The notes under the pieces were generated by a model, which was not told the DNA's origin, ran no database searches, and saw only the letters and a program-made list of their open reading frames with translations. This document shows, piece after piece, positions 8,001-14,114 of a stretch of DNA of 25,531 nt (positions are counted from its first letter, which is position 1; the number at the start of each line of letters is the position of its first letter). The stretch spans positions 15,516 through 41,046 of the forward strand of contig PAUJ01000019.1 of assembly GCA_002713705.1 (NCBI GenBank). Reading direction: 5' to 3'. The translations under genes and the position numbers were made by a program. Source of the stretch: Flavobacteriaceae bacterium (GTDB lineage: Bacteria; Bacteroidota; Bacteroidia; Flavobacteriales; Flavobacteriaceae).

Positions 8001-8170
8001 ATTGCTTCAAACCACCAAGCATTATAAACCAACTCTCTCGTGTAAGGCGTAGGAGAAGTTTCAGCAGATGCATCTAAAAATGTTCCTGTTGCCATTGCAG
8101 CTGCAAAAACAATAAATAAAACAGCAGTTAAACGTGTAGAAAAAAGAACAGAAAATATTTTCTTTATCAT
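5012..8170 (-). CDS. ccsBA: Cytochrome c biogenesis protein, ResB-CcsA fusion (System II haem ligase)
   Basis: A 1052-residue fusion. The N-terminal ResB/CcsB part starts at MIKKIFSVLFSTRLTAVLF and has transmembrane helices near residues 10-30, 50-70, 85-105 (with a conserved-type His in LTLHLAF) and 430-455, enclosing a large periplasmic region. A hydrophobic segment near 476-490 is followed by a soluble stretch of about 250 residues. The C-terminal CcsA part (about 745-1050) has multiple helices and the haem-handling block WGRYWGWDPKETWAL near residues 948-962, flanked by His in WLMIHVAVIVG and VIHMHLVPG. System II proteins carry haem across the membrane and attach it to CxxCH apocytochromes in the periplasm. 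Fused CcsB-CcsA proteins of about this size are usual in Bacteroidetes. The gene is monocistronic here, divergent from the DUF2520 gene and convergent with the curlin gene. Confidence 0.93.
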   Translation of the reverse strand: MIKKIFSVLFSTRLTAVLFIVFAAAMATGTFLDASAETSPTPYTRELVYNAWWFEAIMVLFMINFIGNIGKYRLFRKEKWATLTLHLAFILIIIGAFITRYISFEGVMHIREGATENTMLSSDAYITTFIDGDYEVGGVQQRRTISPILVRLSEKLNNYFEINTDYNGQEVTIKYKDYINNAKESVVPAEGGKNYLKLVEASDGERHDHWIGEGEVLNIHNILFSFNSQTEGAINLMYNDGVYSIDSPFEGEWMRMADKKKGELLSDSIQPLNLRSLYQVANMSFVIPDPVMPGDFGIVKAPKDEPTNMSAVTFEIISNGESKTVYVLGGQGVTKSPVVTELAGLKIYLAYGSKEYKLPFSITLNDFIADKYPGTLKNYSAFKSKVTVNKSDTEFYDYDIFMNNILDEQGYRLFQSSFDGDEKGTILSVNHDFWGTWITYIGYTLLYLGLMAILFDKNTRFSDLKRMLEKVKKKKTTLITMLLVFISFTGFTQNENSHRTKISKEKLDSIIVANAVSKEHAAKFGHLVIQDDGRMKPVNTFASELLRKISRKNSYEGLDANQVFVSMVEFPRLWLEVPIMSLKWQNDSIREIIGLKKGTSRFSLMDLIAENGNNKLGPYIEEASKTTNKNQFQKDFMKAYENFYLLNQALSGSMFKIFPIQDDENNRWVSYPELTEVNYSKKDSAIAKNILPYYFETLREARKSGNYNTADDLLKGITKFQNNFGASVMPSENKINAEVLYNKVDIFNRLYKYFAMVGMLMFVFIILQIFNENKNINTIVKFFKFSIWILFVLLTLGLIARWYISGHAPWSDAYESIIYVGWATVFFGLALGKKSHLTIASTAFVAAIILWVAHENWIDPAISNLQPVLDSYWLMIHVAVIVGSYGPLTLGMILGLTSLLLMVLTNKNNFKKMKLNIKELSIITEMALTVGLVMLTIGNFLGGQWANESWGRYWGWDPKETWALISIMIYAFVIHMHLVPGLRGKWTFNFASVVAYASIMMTYFGVNFYLTGLHSYASGDVPITPSFVWYFIAFVFVLSAVAYINYKKYFIK

Positions 8171-8187
8171 GAAGGATTAAATTTTAG

Positions 8188-8195
8188 CAAATTTA
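8188..8195 (-). promoter_or_regulatory. Candidate -7 box of ccsBA
   Basis: On the minus strand this reads TAAATTTG, an exact TAnnTTTG match, 17 bases upstream of the ATG at 8170. No good TTG is seen at the -33 distance, so the promoter is weak or needs an activator. Confidence 0.4.
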
Positions 8196-8540
8196 AGTAA
8201 TTATCTGATAATTATTAATGAATATAACTACAGTTTTGGTTTGTTTTGAAACATATTTATAAACATAAAAATACTGATTTTTAAAGTCCTATTTTTAGCA
8301 AGTTTTGATTTGTCAAATTCAAATAAGTAGCTATATTTTTAAACTAAAAATCTAGTATTATCTCAAAATGACCTCCCTAAATTAATCTTCGCATAATTCT
8401 ATTTGAACACCCTAAATTAGACTAGCTATAGCTTCACAAGTTTAATATTATTCATAAAAAATAGATTAAATAAATTAGAGGAAATTATTGCATAATTAAT
8501 GTTTCATTTATTTAGCAAGCTTTTAACTTTTAAAAATTAT

Positions 8541-8548
8541 TATCTTCG
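8541..8548 (+). promoter_or_regulatory. Candidate -7 box just before the DUF2520 gene
   Basis: TATCTTCG is one base off TAnnTTTG and ends only 4 bases before the ATG at 8553. If used, transcription would start at or next to the start codon, giving a leaderless or nearly leaderless mRNA. No clear -33 element is visible, so confidence is low. Confidence 0.35.
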
Positions 8549-8552
8549 TACT

Positions 8553-9314
8553 ATGAAATCCATCGTTTTATTAGGAGCTGGTAATGTTGCTACACATTTG
8601 TGTAAGGCTATACATAACTCATCAGATTTTAAAATCATACAGGTTTACAATCGCAATGAAAAATCATTAATCTTTTTTCCATCAACTTTGCATAAAACCT
8701 CTTTATTAACTGAAATTAAAGAAGCAGATATTTATATTATTACTGTTCCTGATGATGCCATAGTTACCTTTTCAGAACGTTTACTTTTTAAAGGTAAATT
8801 AGTAGTACATACTTCAGGAAGTGTTGCTATGAAAACTCTTTCAAATAAAAACAGAAAAGGTGTTTTTTATCCATTACAAAGTTTTTCCAAAAATAGTGAA
8901 GTAGATTTTTCTGTCATCCCAATCTGTATAGAAGCCGATAATGATTTTGATTTAGACCTATTAAAACAGTTAGGAGATTCGATTTCTAAAAATGTGTTAG
9001 CGGTTTCTTCAGAAAAAAGAGAAAAAATTCATTTAAGTGCAGTTATAGTTAATAATTTTGTGAATTATTTATATCAAGTTGCTAATGATTTAATGCAAGA
9101 ACAATCCTTATCTTTCGATTTGTTAAAACCTTTAATCATGGAAACTGCAAATAAAATTAAACACCTTTCTCCCGCTAAAGCTCAAACAGGTCCGGCCAAA
9201 AGAAATGATAAAAAAACGATCGAAAAACAGTTGAATCTATTAAAAGAGAGTCCTTATAAAGATATTTATCAAGACTTAACAAATTCAATTTTAAATAAAT
9301 ATAATAATCATTAA
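8553..9314 (+). CDS. Rossmann-fold / DUF2520 protein (F420-dependent oxidoreductase-like)
   Basis: A 253-residue protein from the ATG at 8553. The frame is open for 18 further codons to an ATG at 8499, but the dinucleotide-binding beta strand starts right at 8553 (MKSIVLLGAGNVATHL) and a promoter-like box falls within the extension. GAGNVA at residues 8-13 is the nucleotide-binding loop of a Rossmann domain resembling F420-dependent NADP oxidoreductases and pyrroline-5-carboxylate reductase (about 1-110). The C-terminal helical half (about 125-250) is DUF2520-like, with HLSAVIVNNFVNYLY and a TGPAKRND block. Family members probably oxidise or reduce a small substrate with NAD(P), but the substrate is unknown. 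It is the first gene of a four-gene plus-strand series; the next start is 3 bases after its stop. Confidence 0.8.
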   Translation: MKSIVLLGAGNVATHLCKAIHNSSDFKIIQVYNRNEKSLIFFPSTLHKTSLLTEIKEADIYIITVPDDAIVTFSERLLFKGKLVVHTSGSVAMKTLSNKNRKGVFYPLQSFSKNSEVDFSVIPICIEADNDFDLDLLKQLGDSISKNVLAVSSEKREKIHLSAVIVNNFVNYLYQVANDLMQEQSLSFDLLKPLIMETANKIKHLSPAKAQTGPAKRNDKKTIEKQLNLLKESPYKDIYQDLTNSILNKYNNH

Positions 9315-9317
9315 CCT

Positions 9318-9845
9318 ATGAGTTACAAAGAATACCTTAATAAAATTACCACTTTAATATTTGACGTGGATGGTGTATTAACCGATGGATCTATTATGGT
9401 AACCACCAATGGAGAGATGTATCGAAAAATGCATACAAAAGATGGTTTTGCTTTAAAAACTGCTATAGATAAAGGCTTTAATGTTTGCATCATTTCTGGA
9501 GGCGATAATGAAGGAGTGCGTTTAAGGTTAAAAGGTTTAGGAATTAGTGATATTTACCTGGGAGCACATCATAAAACTGAAACGATGAATTCCTATTTAA
9601 AAGAAAATTCCATACCTAAAGAACAAGTTCTTTATATGGGTGATGACATTCCAGATTTACAAGTAATGAAAGAGGTTGGTTTACCGTGTTGCCCTCAAGA
9701 TGCTGTTCAAGAAATTAAAAGAATTGCAACCTATGTTTCACATAAAAAAGGTGGAAAAGGTTGTGTTAGAGATGTTATTGAACAAGTGCTAAAAGTTCAA
9801 AATAAATGGTTAGACTTAGTGAGTGTAAGTGCTAAATACGATTAA
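9318..9845 (+). CDS. KdsC-like HAD phosphatase (KDO-8-phosphate phosphatase family)
   Basis: A 175-residue C0-type HAD hydrolase without a cap domain. Motif I is D16-V-D18-G-V-L-T-D-G, motif II has S60 in IISGGDNEGV, motif III has K86 in AHHKTE, and motif IV is G-D109-D110-I-P-D113. The KDGFAL segment (41-46) and the overall length fit KdsC, which releases phosphate from 3-deoxy-D-manno-octulosonate 8-phosphate for lipopolysaccharide core synthesis; related YrbI and sialate-type phosphatases share the same motifs. No other KDO gene is beside it, so the substrate comes from family resemblance only. It starts with ATG 3 bases after the DUF2520 gene, so translational coupling is likely. Confidence 0.8.
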   Translation: MSYKEYLNKITTLIFDVDGVLTDGSIMVTTNGEMYRKMHTKDGFALKTAIDKGFNVCIISGGDNEGVRLRLKGLGISDIYLGAHHKTETMNSYLKENSIPKEQVLYMGDDIPDLQVMKEVGLPCCPQDAVQEIKRIATYVSHKKGGKGCVRDVIEQVLKVQNKWLDLVSVSAKYD

Positions 9846-9864
9846 TCTATAATTTTATTACCCT

Positions 9865-10779
9865 TTGAATTATTTAAGATTAATACGTTATCAAAATTTA
9901 TTACTTTTAATTTTGATGCAAGCTTTAATAAGGTATGGTTTTTTTATTCCTTTAGGGGCGGATCTGACTCTTAATAATTTCCTATTTATATTGTTGATGA
10001 CTGCAACCGTTTGCATTGCTGCTGCAGGGAATATTATTAATAATATATGCAACTTTAAATTTGATAGTATAAACCTGCCAAAAAAAATTGTCAATTTTAA
10101 TAAAGTTACTGAAAAAAACGCAAATCACCTTTTTATTATTTTTAATAGTATTGGTGTTGGTTTGGGTTTTTATATTTCTCATCAAATTGGAAAACCCGAA
10201 TTTTCCAGTTTTTTTATTATTGCCTCTGCCCTATTGTATTTATATGCTACTTTTATAAAATCTATACTTATTATTGGCAATGTAATTATATCTGCATTAA
10301 TTGCCTTTAGCATTATAATTGTTGGATTATTTGATTTAGTTCCAGCCATTACAATCCTTAATCAACAAAATCAATCCTTTATTTTTGGCATCTTATTAAA
10401 TTATGCTTTTTTTATATTTTATATGAATTTAATAAGAGAAATTATAAAAGACATCAAAGATATTGATGCTGATAAAAACGGAAACTTAAGTACCCTGCCT
10501 ATTGTATTAGGAAGGAAAAGAGTTTCTTTCATTGCCTTCTTAATGAGTGTTTTAGCCATGTTTGGATCGGTCTATTATACCTATATCCATTTATATAACT
10601 TTACAATTGCAATAGTTTTTTCTTTGGTATTTGTTTTAGCTCCGTTACTCTTTTTTAGTATTAAAATATGGGATGCATCCAATAAAAATGATTATATTTT
10701 TCTTTCAAAATTGTTAAAAATTATGATGCTTTTAGATATGTGCTCCATACTATTATATACTTTTGTATTAACTGAATAA
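9865..10779 (+). CDS. UbiA-family prenyltransferase with altered first Asp motif
   Basis: A 304-residue integral membrane protein with about nine hydrophobic helices. It resembles flavobacterial geranylgeranylglycerol-phosphate geranylgeranyltransferase-like UbiA enzymes, which join a prenyl diphosphate to an acceptor in the membrane. The start is TTG (9865): an in-frame TAA lies at 9850-9852 and no ATG occurs between, and MNYLRLIRYQNLLL is the usual family N-terminus. The second Asp-rich motif is intact (REIIKDIKDIDAD, D196, D199, D203). The first, normally N-D-x-x-D-x-x-x-D, reads N59-N60-I-C-N63-F-K-F-D67, so two of three acidic metal ligands are Asn. The gene lies 19 bases after the KdsC-like gene and 27 before maf, in one operon. 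The native product is unknown; activity may be altered or lost. Confidence 0.8.
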   Translation: MNYLRLIRYQNLLLLILMQALIRYGFFIPLGADLTLNNFLFILLMTATVCIAAAGNIINNICNFKFDSINLPKKIVNFNKVTEKNANHLFIIFNSIGVGLGFYISHQIGKPEFSSFFIIASALLYLYATFIKSILIIGNVIISALIAFSIIIVGLFDLVPAITILNQQNQSFIFGILLNYAFFIFYMNLIREIIKDIKDIDADKNGNLSTLPIVLGRKRVSFIAFLMSVLAMFGSVYYTYIHLYNFTIAIVFSLVFVLAPLLFFSIKIWDASNKNDYIFLSKLLKIMMLLDMCSILLYTFVLTE

Positions 10780-10806
10780 TAACTTAATTCTTATTAAAAA
10801 AATGAT

Positions 10807-11394
10807 ATGCTCTCTGAAAAATTAAAAAATTATAATATAATTCTTGCTTCAAAATCACCAAGAAGACAACGTTTTTTTAAAGAAATGGATATTGATTTTA
10901 GTATTCAATTAAAAGAAACTGAAGAAAAATATCCAGATACCCTAAGCGGGGTTCAGATAACCGATTATTTAGCTAAACTAAAGGCGGCTGCATTTGAAGA
11001 TTTAGCTGATAATGATTTACTCATCACCAGTGATACTATTGTTTGGCAAGATGGAAAAGCCATAGAAAAACCTAAAGATGCAGCGGATGCTTTTAGAATG
11101 TTAAAATTATTTAGTGGTAGTACGCATAGCGTAATTACTTCGGTTACATTTACAGGGAAATATTTTCAAAAAACGATAAATGATACCACAAAAGTTTGGT
11201 TTAATGAACTAACAGATGAAGAAATTAATTATTATATCAATACCTATCAACCTTTTGATAAGGCAGGTAGTTATGGTATTCAAGAATGGTTAGGTCATGT
11301 AGGGGTTTGTAAAATTGAAGGATCTTTTTTTAATGTGATGGGATTACCTACTCATTTAGTTTATAAAACGTTATTAAACATTGCTAAAAAATAA
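10807..11394 (+). CDS. maf: Maf-family nucleoside triphosphate pyrophosphatase (dTTP/UTP type)
   Basis: A 195-residue protein of full family length. ASKSPRRQ at 14-21 is the phosphate-binding signature, S75-D76-T-I-V carries the catalytic Asp, and EKPKD and YQPFDKAGSYGIQ complete the Maf pattern. Maf proteins hydrolyse non-canonical nucleotides or dTTP/UTP to the monophosphate plus pyrophosphate, acting as house-cleaning enzymes and sometimes affecting septum formation. The FDKAGSYGIQ form with a Gln after Ile fits the YhdE (dTTP/UTP) subgroup better than the YceF (m7GTP) one. It is the last gene of the DUF2520-KdsC-UbiA-Maf series, an arrangement common in Flavobacteriaceae. Confidence 0.92.
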   Translation: MLSEKLKNYNIILASKSPRRQRFFKEMDIDFSIQLKETEEKYPDTLSGVQITDYLAKLKAAAFEDLADNDLLITSDTIVWQDGKAIEKPKDAADAFRMLKLFSGSTHSVITSVTFTGKYFQKTINDTTKVWFNELTDEEINYYINTYQPFDKAGSYGIQEWLGHVGVCKIEGSFFNVMGLPTHLVYKTLLNIAKK

Positions 11395-11428
11395 ATCTTC
11401 AACTAGTCTTTATAATATTACAAAATCA

Positions 11429-11459
11429 TTTTAGTTTTTTTATCTTTTAAGTATATTTG
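11429..11459 (+). promoter_or_regulatory. Promoter of the PIG-L / symporter operon
   Basis: TATATTTG at 11452-11459 is an exact TAnnTTTG box. TTTTAG at 11429-11434, 17-19 bases upstream, is an acceptable -33 element. The ATG of the PIG-L gene follows 22 bases later. With an 87-base gap after maf, this marks a new transcription unit. Confidence 0.55.
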
Positions 11460-11481
11460 ATAATTAGCAATAACGCCATCT

Positions 11482-13980
11482 ATGAAAAAAAATACTTCAG
11501 TAATTTTTGCTTTATTAGTAAATATCTCCCTTTTATTTTCACAACAACCAGATAAACCAAGCTCATCTGAAATATTCCACAATCTTCAAAAATTAAACTT
11601 TTTAGGTTCTGCAATGTATATCGCAGCGCATCCAGATGACGAAAACACGCGAATAATTTCTTTTTTATCAAATGACATTCATGCAAGAACCGCTTATTTG
11701 TCTTTGACAAGAGGTGATGGTGGTCAAAATTTAGTCGGGCCAGAAATTAGAGAATTATTAGGTGTTATAAGAACTCAAGAACTAATAGCAGCCAGAAAAA
11801 CGGATGGTGGTCAACAATATTTTACCAGAGCAAATGATTTTGGTTATTCTAAACATCCTGATGAAACCCTTGAAATATGGAATAAAAAAGACGTATTAAG
11901 TGATGTAGTTCTAAACATCCGACGTTTTCAACCAGACATTATTATCAATCGTTTTAACCATAGAAATCCAGGAAGCACTCATGGACATCATACCGCTTCT
12001 GCTATGCTAAGTTTTGAAGCTTTTGATTTAGTTGGAGATGCAAATAAATACCCTGAATCTGCAAAAAAATATGGTACTTGGCAACCAAAAAGATTACTTT
12101 TTAATACCTCTTGGTGGTTTTATGGTTCTAAAGAAAAATTTAAAAATGCTGATAAAAGTAATTTAATGGAAATAGAAACAGGTAATTACTATTCTAACAT
12201 GGGATTATCTAATGGTGAAATAGCTGCATTAAGTAGGAGTATGCATAAATCACAAGGATTTGGAAATACGGGCTCCAGAGGAAGCCAAACAGAATATTTA
12301 GAATTCCTTAAAGGAGATTTTCCAGTTAATAAAACAAATTTATTTGATGGTATTGATACCACTTGGTCTCGGATTGAAGGTGGAAAAGAAATTGGGCTTA
12401 TACTTTATGACTTAGAAAAAAACTTTAATTTTAAGGAACCTTCTTTAATGATTCCAAAATTATTAGAAGCTTATGAACTCCTTCTAAATCTTCCACAAGA
12501 ACATTGGAAAACAATAAAATTGAAAGAAATAAAAAAACTTATTGCAGATTGTTTAGGACTTTATATAGAAGCTGTTGCAGATCAACAAAATACAGTAAGA
12601 AATGGTGAAGTGAAGATTACCATTGAAGCAATTAATAGGACCAATACAGACGTTGAATTAGGATCGATTAATTCAACATTTATCTCTTTTCCAACGACCT
12701 TAAAACCTTATAAACTTGAAAAAAACAAAAAAACAGTTATTGAAAGTGTAGTAGGTACTTTTAATTATAAAAATTATAGTGCACCTTATTGGCTAAATGA
12801 AAAAGGTACCAAAGGTATGTACCAGGTAAGCGATAAAAATAATATAGGCCTTCCGGAAAAGACAATGAACTTTCCAATTACTTTTCAGTTAACTATTAAT
12901 GGAAAGAATTTAACTTATAAAAAAAACGTAGTATATAAATATAATGATCCAGTTAAAGGAGAAGTTTATCAACCTTTTGATGTTTTACCAGAAGCAACTG
13001 TAAGTATTCAAGAGAAAGTAATCATATTTTCAGATAATAATGCAAAACAAATTCCTGTAACAGTTAGAGCGGGAAAAGATAATTTAAATGGATCTGTTAA
13101 ACTTAAATCACCAAATGGTTGGCTAATTTCTCCCGAATCACAACTATTTTCTATTTCTAAAAATGGAGACGATGCAACTTTAACATTTTCAGTCACACCG
13201 CCGAAGAATCAAAGTGAAGGTAAACTAATACCCATTCTAACAGTAGGAAATCAATCGCATCAAAAGGAATTGTTTACAATTGATTATGACTACATTCCAT
13301 TGCAAAAAGTATTATTAAATGCTGAAGCAAAAGTCGTCCATATAAGTATAGAAAAAAAAGGCGAAAATATTGGATATATTAAAGGAGCTGGAGATGCAAT
13401 TCCAGAAAGTCTTGAACAGATTGGATATCAAGTAACTTCAATAAATCCATCTGAAATAACGTCTGAATATTTAAATCAATTTGATGCTATTGTTGTTGGT
13501 ATAAGAGCCTTTAATACAGTCCCTGAATTAGCTTTTAAACAACCTGAATTAAATAGTTATGTCGAAAATGGCGGCACATTATTACTTCAATACAATACCA
13601 GTCATCGACTCGTTACTAAAGAATTTGCTCCCTATCAATTAACGCTTTCTAGAGATCGGGTAACAGACGAATTTTCTGAGGTTACTTTATTGGCTCCTAA
13701 TCACCAAGTATTAAACTATCCGAATAAAATAACAAGTTCAGATTTTGAGAATTGGGTTCAGGAAAGAGGTCTTTATTTTCCAAATAAATGGGGGAAAGAA
13801 TTTACACCAATTTTAGGAATGAGCGATACAGGTAGTGAGCAGACAAAAGGCTCTTTGTTGGTTGCACCCTATGGAAAAGGATTCTATATTTATACGGGTA
13901 TAAGCTTTTTTAGAGAATTACCGGCAGGAGTATCTGGAGCTTATCGGTTATTTGCTAATTTATTGTCGATCGGTAAGTAA
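11482..13980 (+). CDS. Secreted PIG-L (LmbE-like) deacetylase with C-terminal ThuA/GATase-like domain
   Basis: An 832-residue exported protein. The signal peptide (MKKNTSVIFALLVNISLLFS) is followed by a PIG-L domain (about 35-260) with the zinc-binding A-H50-P-D52-D53-E motif and the second His motif G-S-T-H167-G-H-H170. The middle (about 370-610) is beta-rich and probably immunoglobulin-like. The C-terminal part (about 625-830) has IGYIKGAGDAIPESLEQIGY and FDAIVVGIRAFNT, resembling the flavodoxin-like GATase/ThuA fold. PIG-L enzymes remove acetyl groups from N-acetylglucosamine-type sugars. Being periplasmic or surface-exposed, this one would act on an external or envelope amino sugar. It heads a tight unit with a 36-residue membrane protein and a sodium:solute symporter, suggesting that the symporter imports a product or related solute. 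The substrate is unknown. Confidence 0.88.
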   Translation: MKKNTSVIFALLVNISLLFSQQPDKPSSSEIFHNLQKLNFLGSAMYIAAHPDDENTRIISFLSNDIHARTAYLSLTRGDGGQNLVGPEIRELLGVIRTQELIAARKTDGGQQYFTRANDFGYSKHPDETLEIWNKKDVLSDVVLNIRRFQPDIIINRFNHRNPGSTHGHHTASAMLSFEAFDLVGDANKYPESAKKYGTWQPKRLLFNTSWWFYGSKEKFKNADKSNLMEIETGNYYSNMGLSNGEIAALSRSMHKSQGFGNTGSRGSQTEYLEFLKGDFPVNKTNLFDGIDTTWSRIEGGKEIGLILYDLEKNFNFKEPSLMIPKLLEAYELLLNLPQEHWKTIKLKEIKKLIADCLGLYIEAVADQQNTVRNGEVKITIEAINRTNTDVELGSINSTFISFPTTLKPYKLEKNKKTVIESVVGTFNYKNYSAPYWLNEKGTKGMYQVSDKNNIGLPEKTMNFPITFQLTINGKNLTYKKNVVYKYNDPVKGEVYQPFDVLPEATVSIQEKVIIFSDNNAKQIPVTVRAGKDNLNGSVKLKSPNGWLISPESQLFSISKNGDDATLTFSVTPPKNQSEGKLIPILTVGNQSHQKELFTIDYDYIPLQKVLLNAEAKVVHISIEKKGENIGYIKGAGDAIPESLEQIGYQVTSINPSEITSEYLNQFDAIVVGIRAFNTVPELAFKQPELNSYVENGGTLLLQYNTSHRLVTKEFAPYQLTLSRDRVTDEFSEVTLLAPNHQVLNYPNKITSSDFENWVQERGLYFPNKWGKEFTPILGMSDTGSEQTKGSLLVAPYGKGFYIYTGISFFRELPAGVSGAYRLFANLLSIGK

Positions 13981-14002
13981 TTAAAATTTTAAAACTAAGC
14001 TT

Positions 14003-14113
14003 ATGAAAGAAGATAATTTAAAATTTACCTGGAGAAAAAGATATACTTGGGTTCTTATTATAAACGTAATTTACATCGTCCTCTTTTATTGTTTAATGTC
14101 TAACTTCTCATAA
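14003..14113 (+). CDS. 36-residue single-pass membrane micro-protein ahead of the symporter
   Basis: ATG at 14003, TAA at 14111-14113, encoding 36 residues that begin MKEDNLKFTWRKRYTWV. A charged N-terminus with a basic R-K-R cluster is followed by one hydrophobic helix (about residues 14-33, with VLIINVIYIVLFY). By the positive-inside rule the N-terminus faces the cytoplasm. It starts 22 bases after the PIG-L stop and ends one base before the symporter ATG (14115), so translation is probably coupled. It resembles in position, not sequence, the small subunits (YhdT, DUF4212) that accompany some SSS-family transporters. I infer an accessory subunit or coupling leader; function is unproven. Confidence 0.6.
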   Translation: MKEDNLKFTWRKRYTWVLIINVIYIVLFYCLMSNFS

Positions 14114-14114
14114 C

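Larger units (their letters stand above)
8171..8552. other. Divergent intergenic region with short direct repeats
   Basis: These 382 bases separate ccsBA (minus) from the DUF2520 gene (plus). I see no coding region or RNA gene. The region holds a -7-like box for each flanking gene, two copies of CCCTAAATTA (8375-8384 and 8410-8419, 35 bases apart) and a perfect 10-base palindrome AGCTATAGCT (8424-8433). The rest is AT-rich sequence without a recognisable feature. Confidence 0.5.

Noticed and set aside
11482..13980. The PIG-L protein as BshB, the bacillithiol deacetylase, given bshA nearby
   Set aside because: It is exported, 832 residues long and multi-domain, whereas BshB is a cytoplasmic protein of about 230 residues. 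It is also in a different transcription unit on the other strand.
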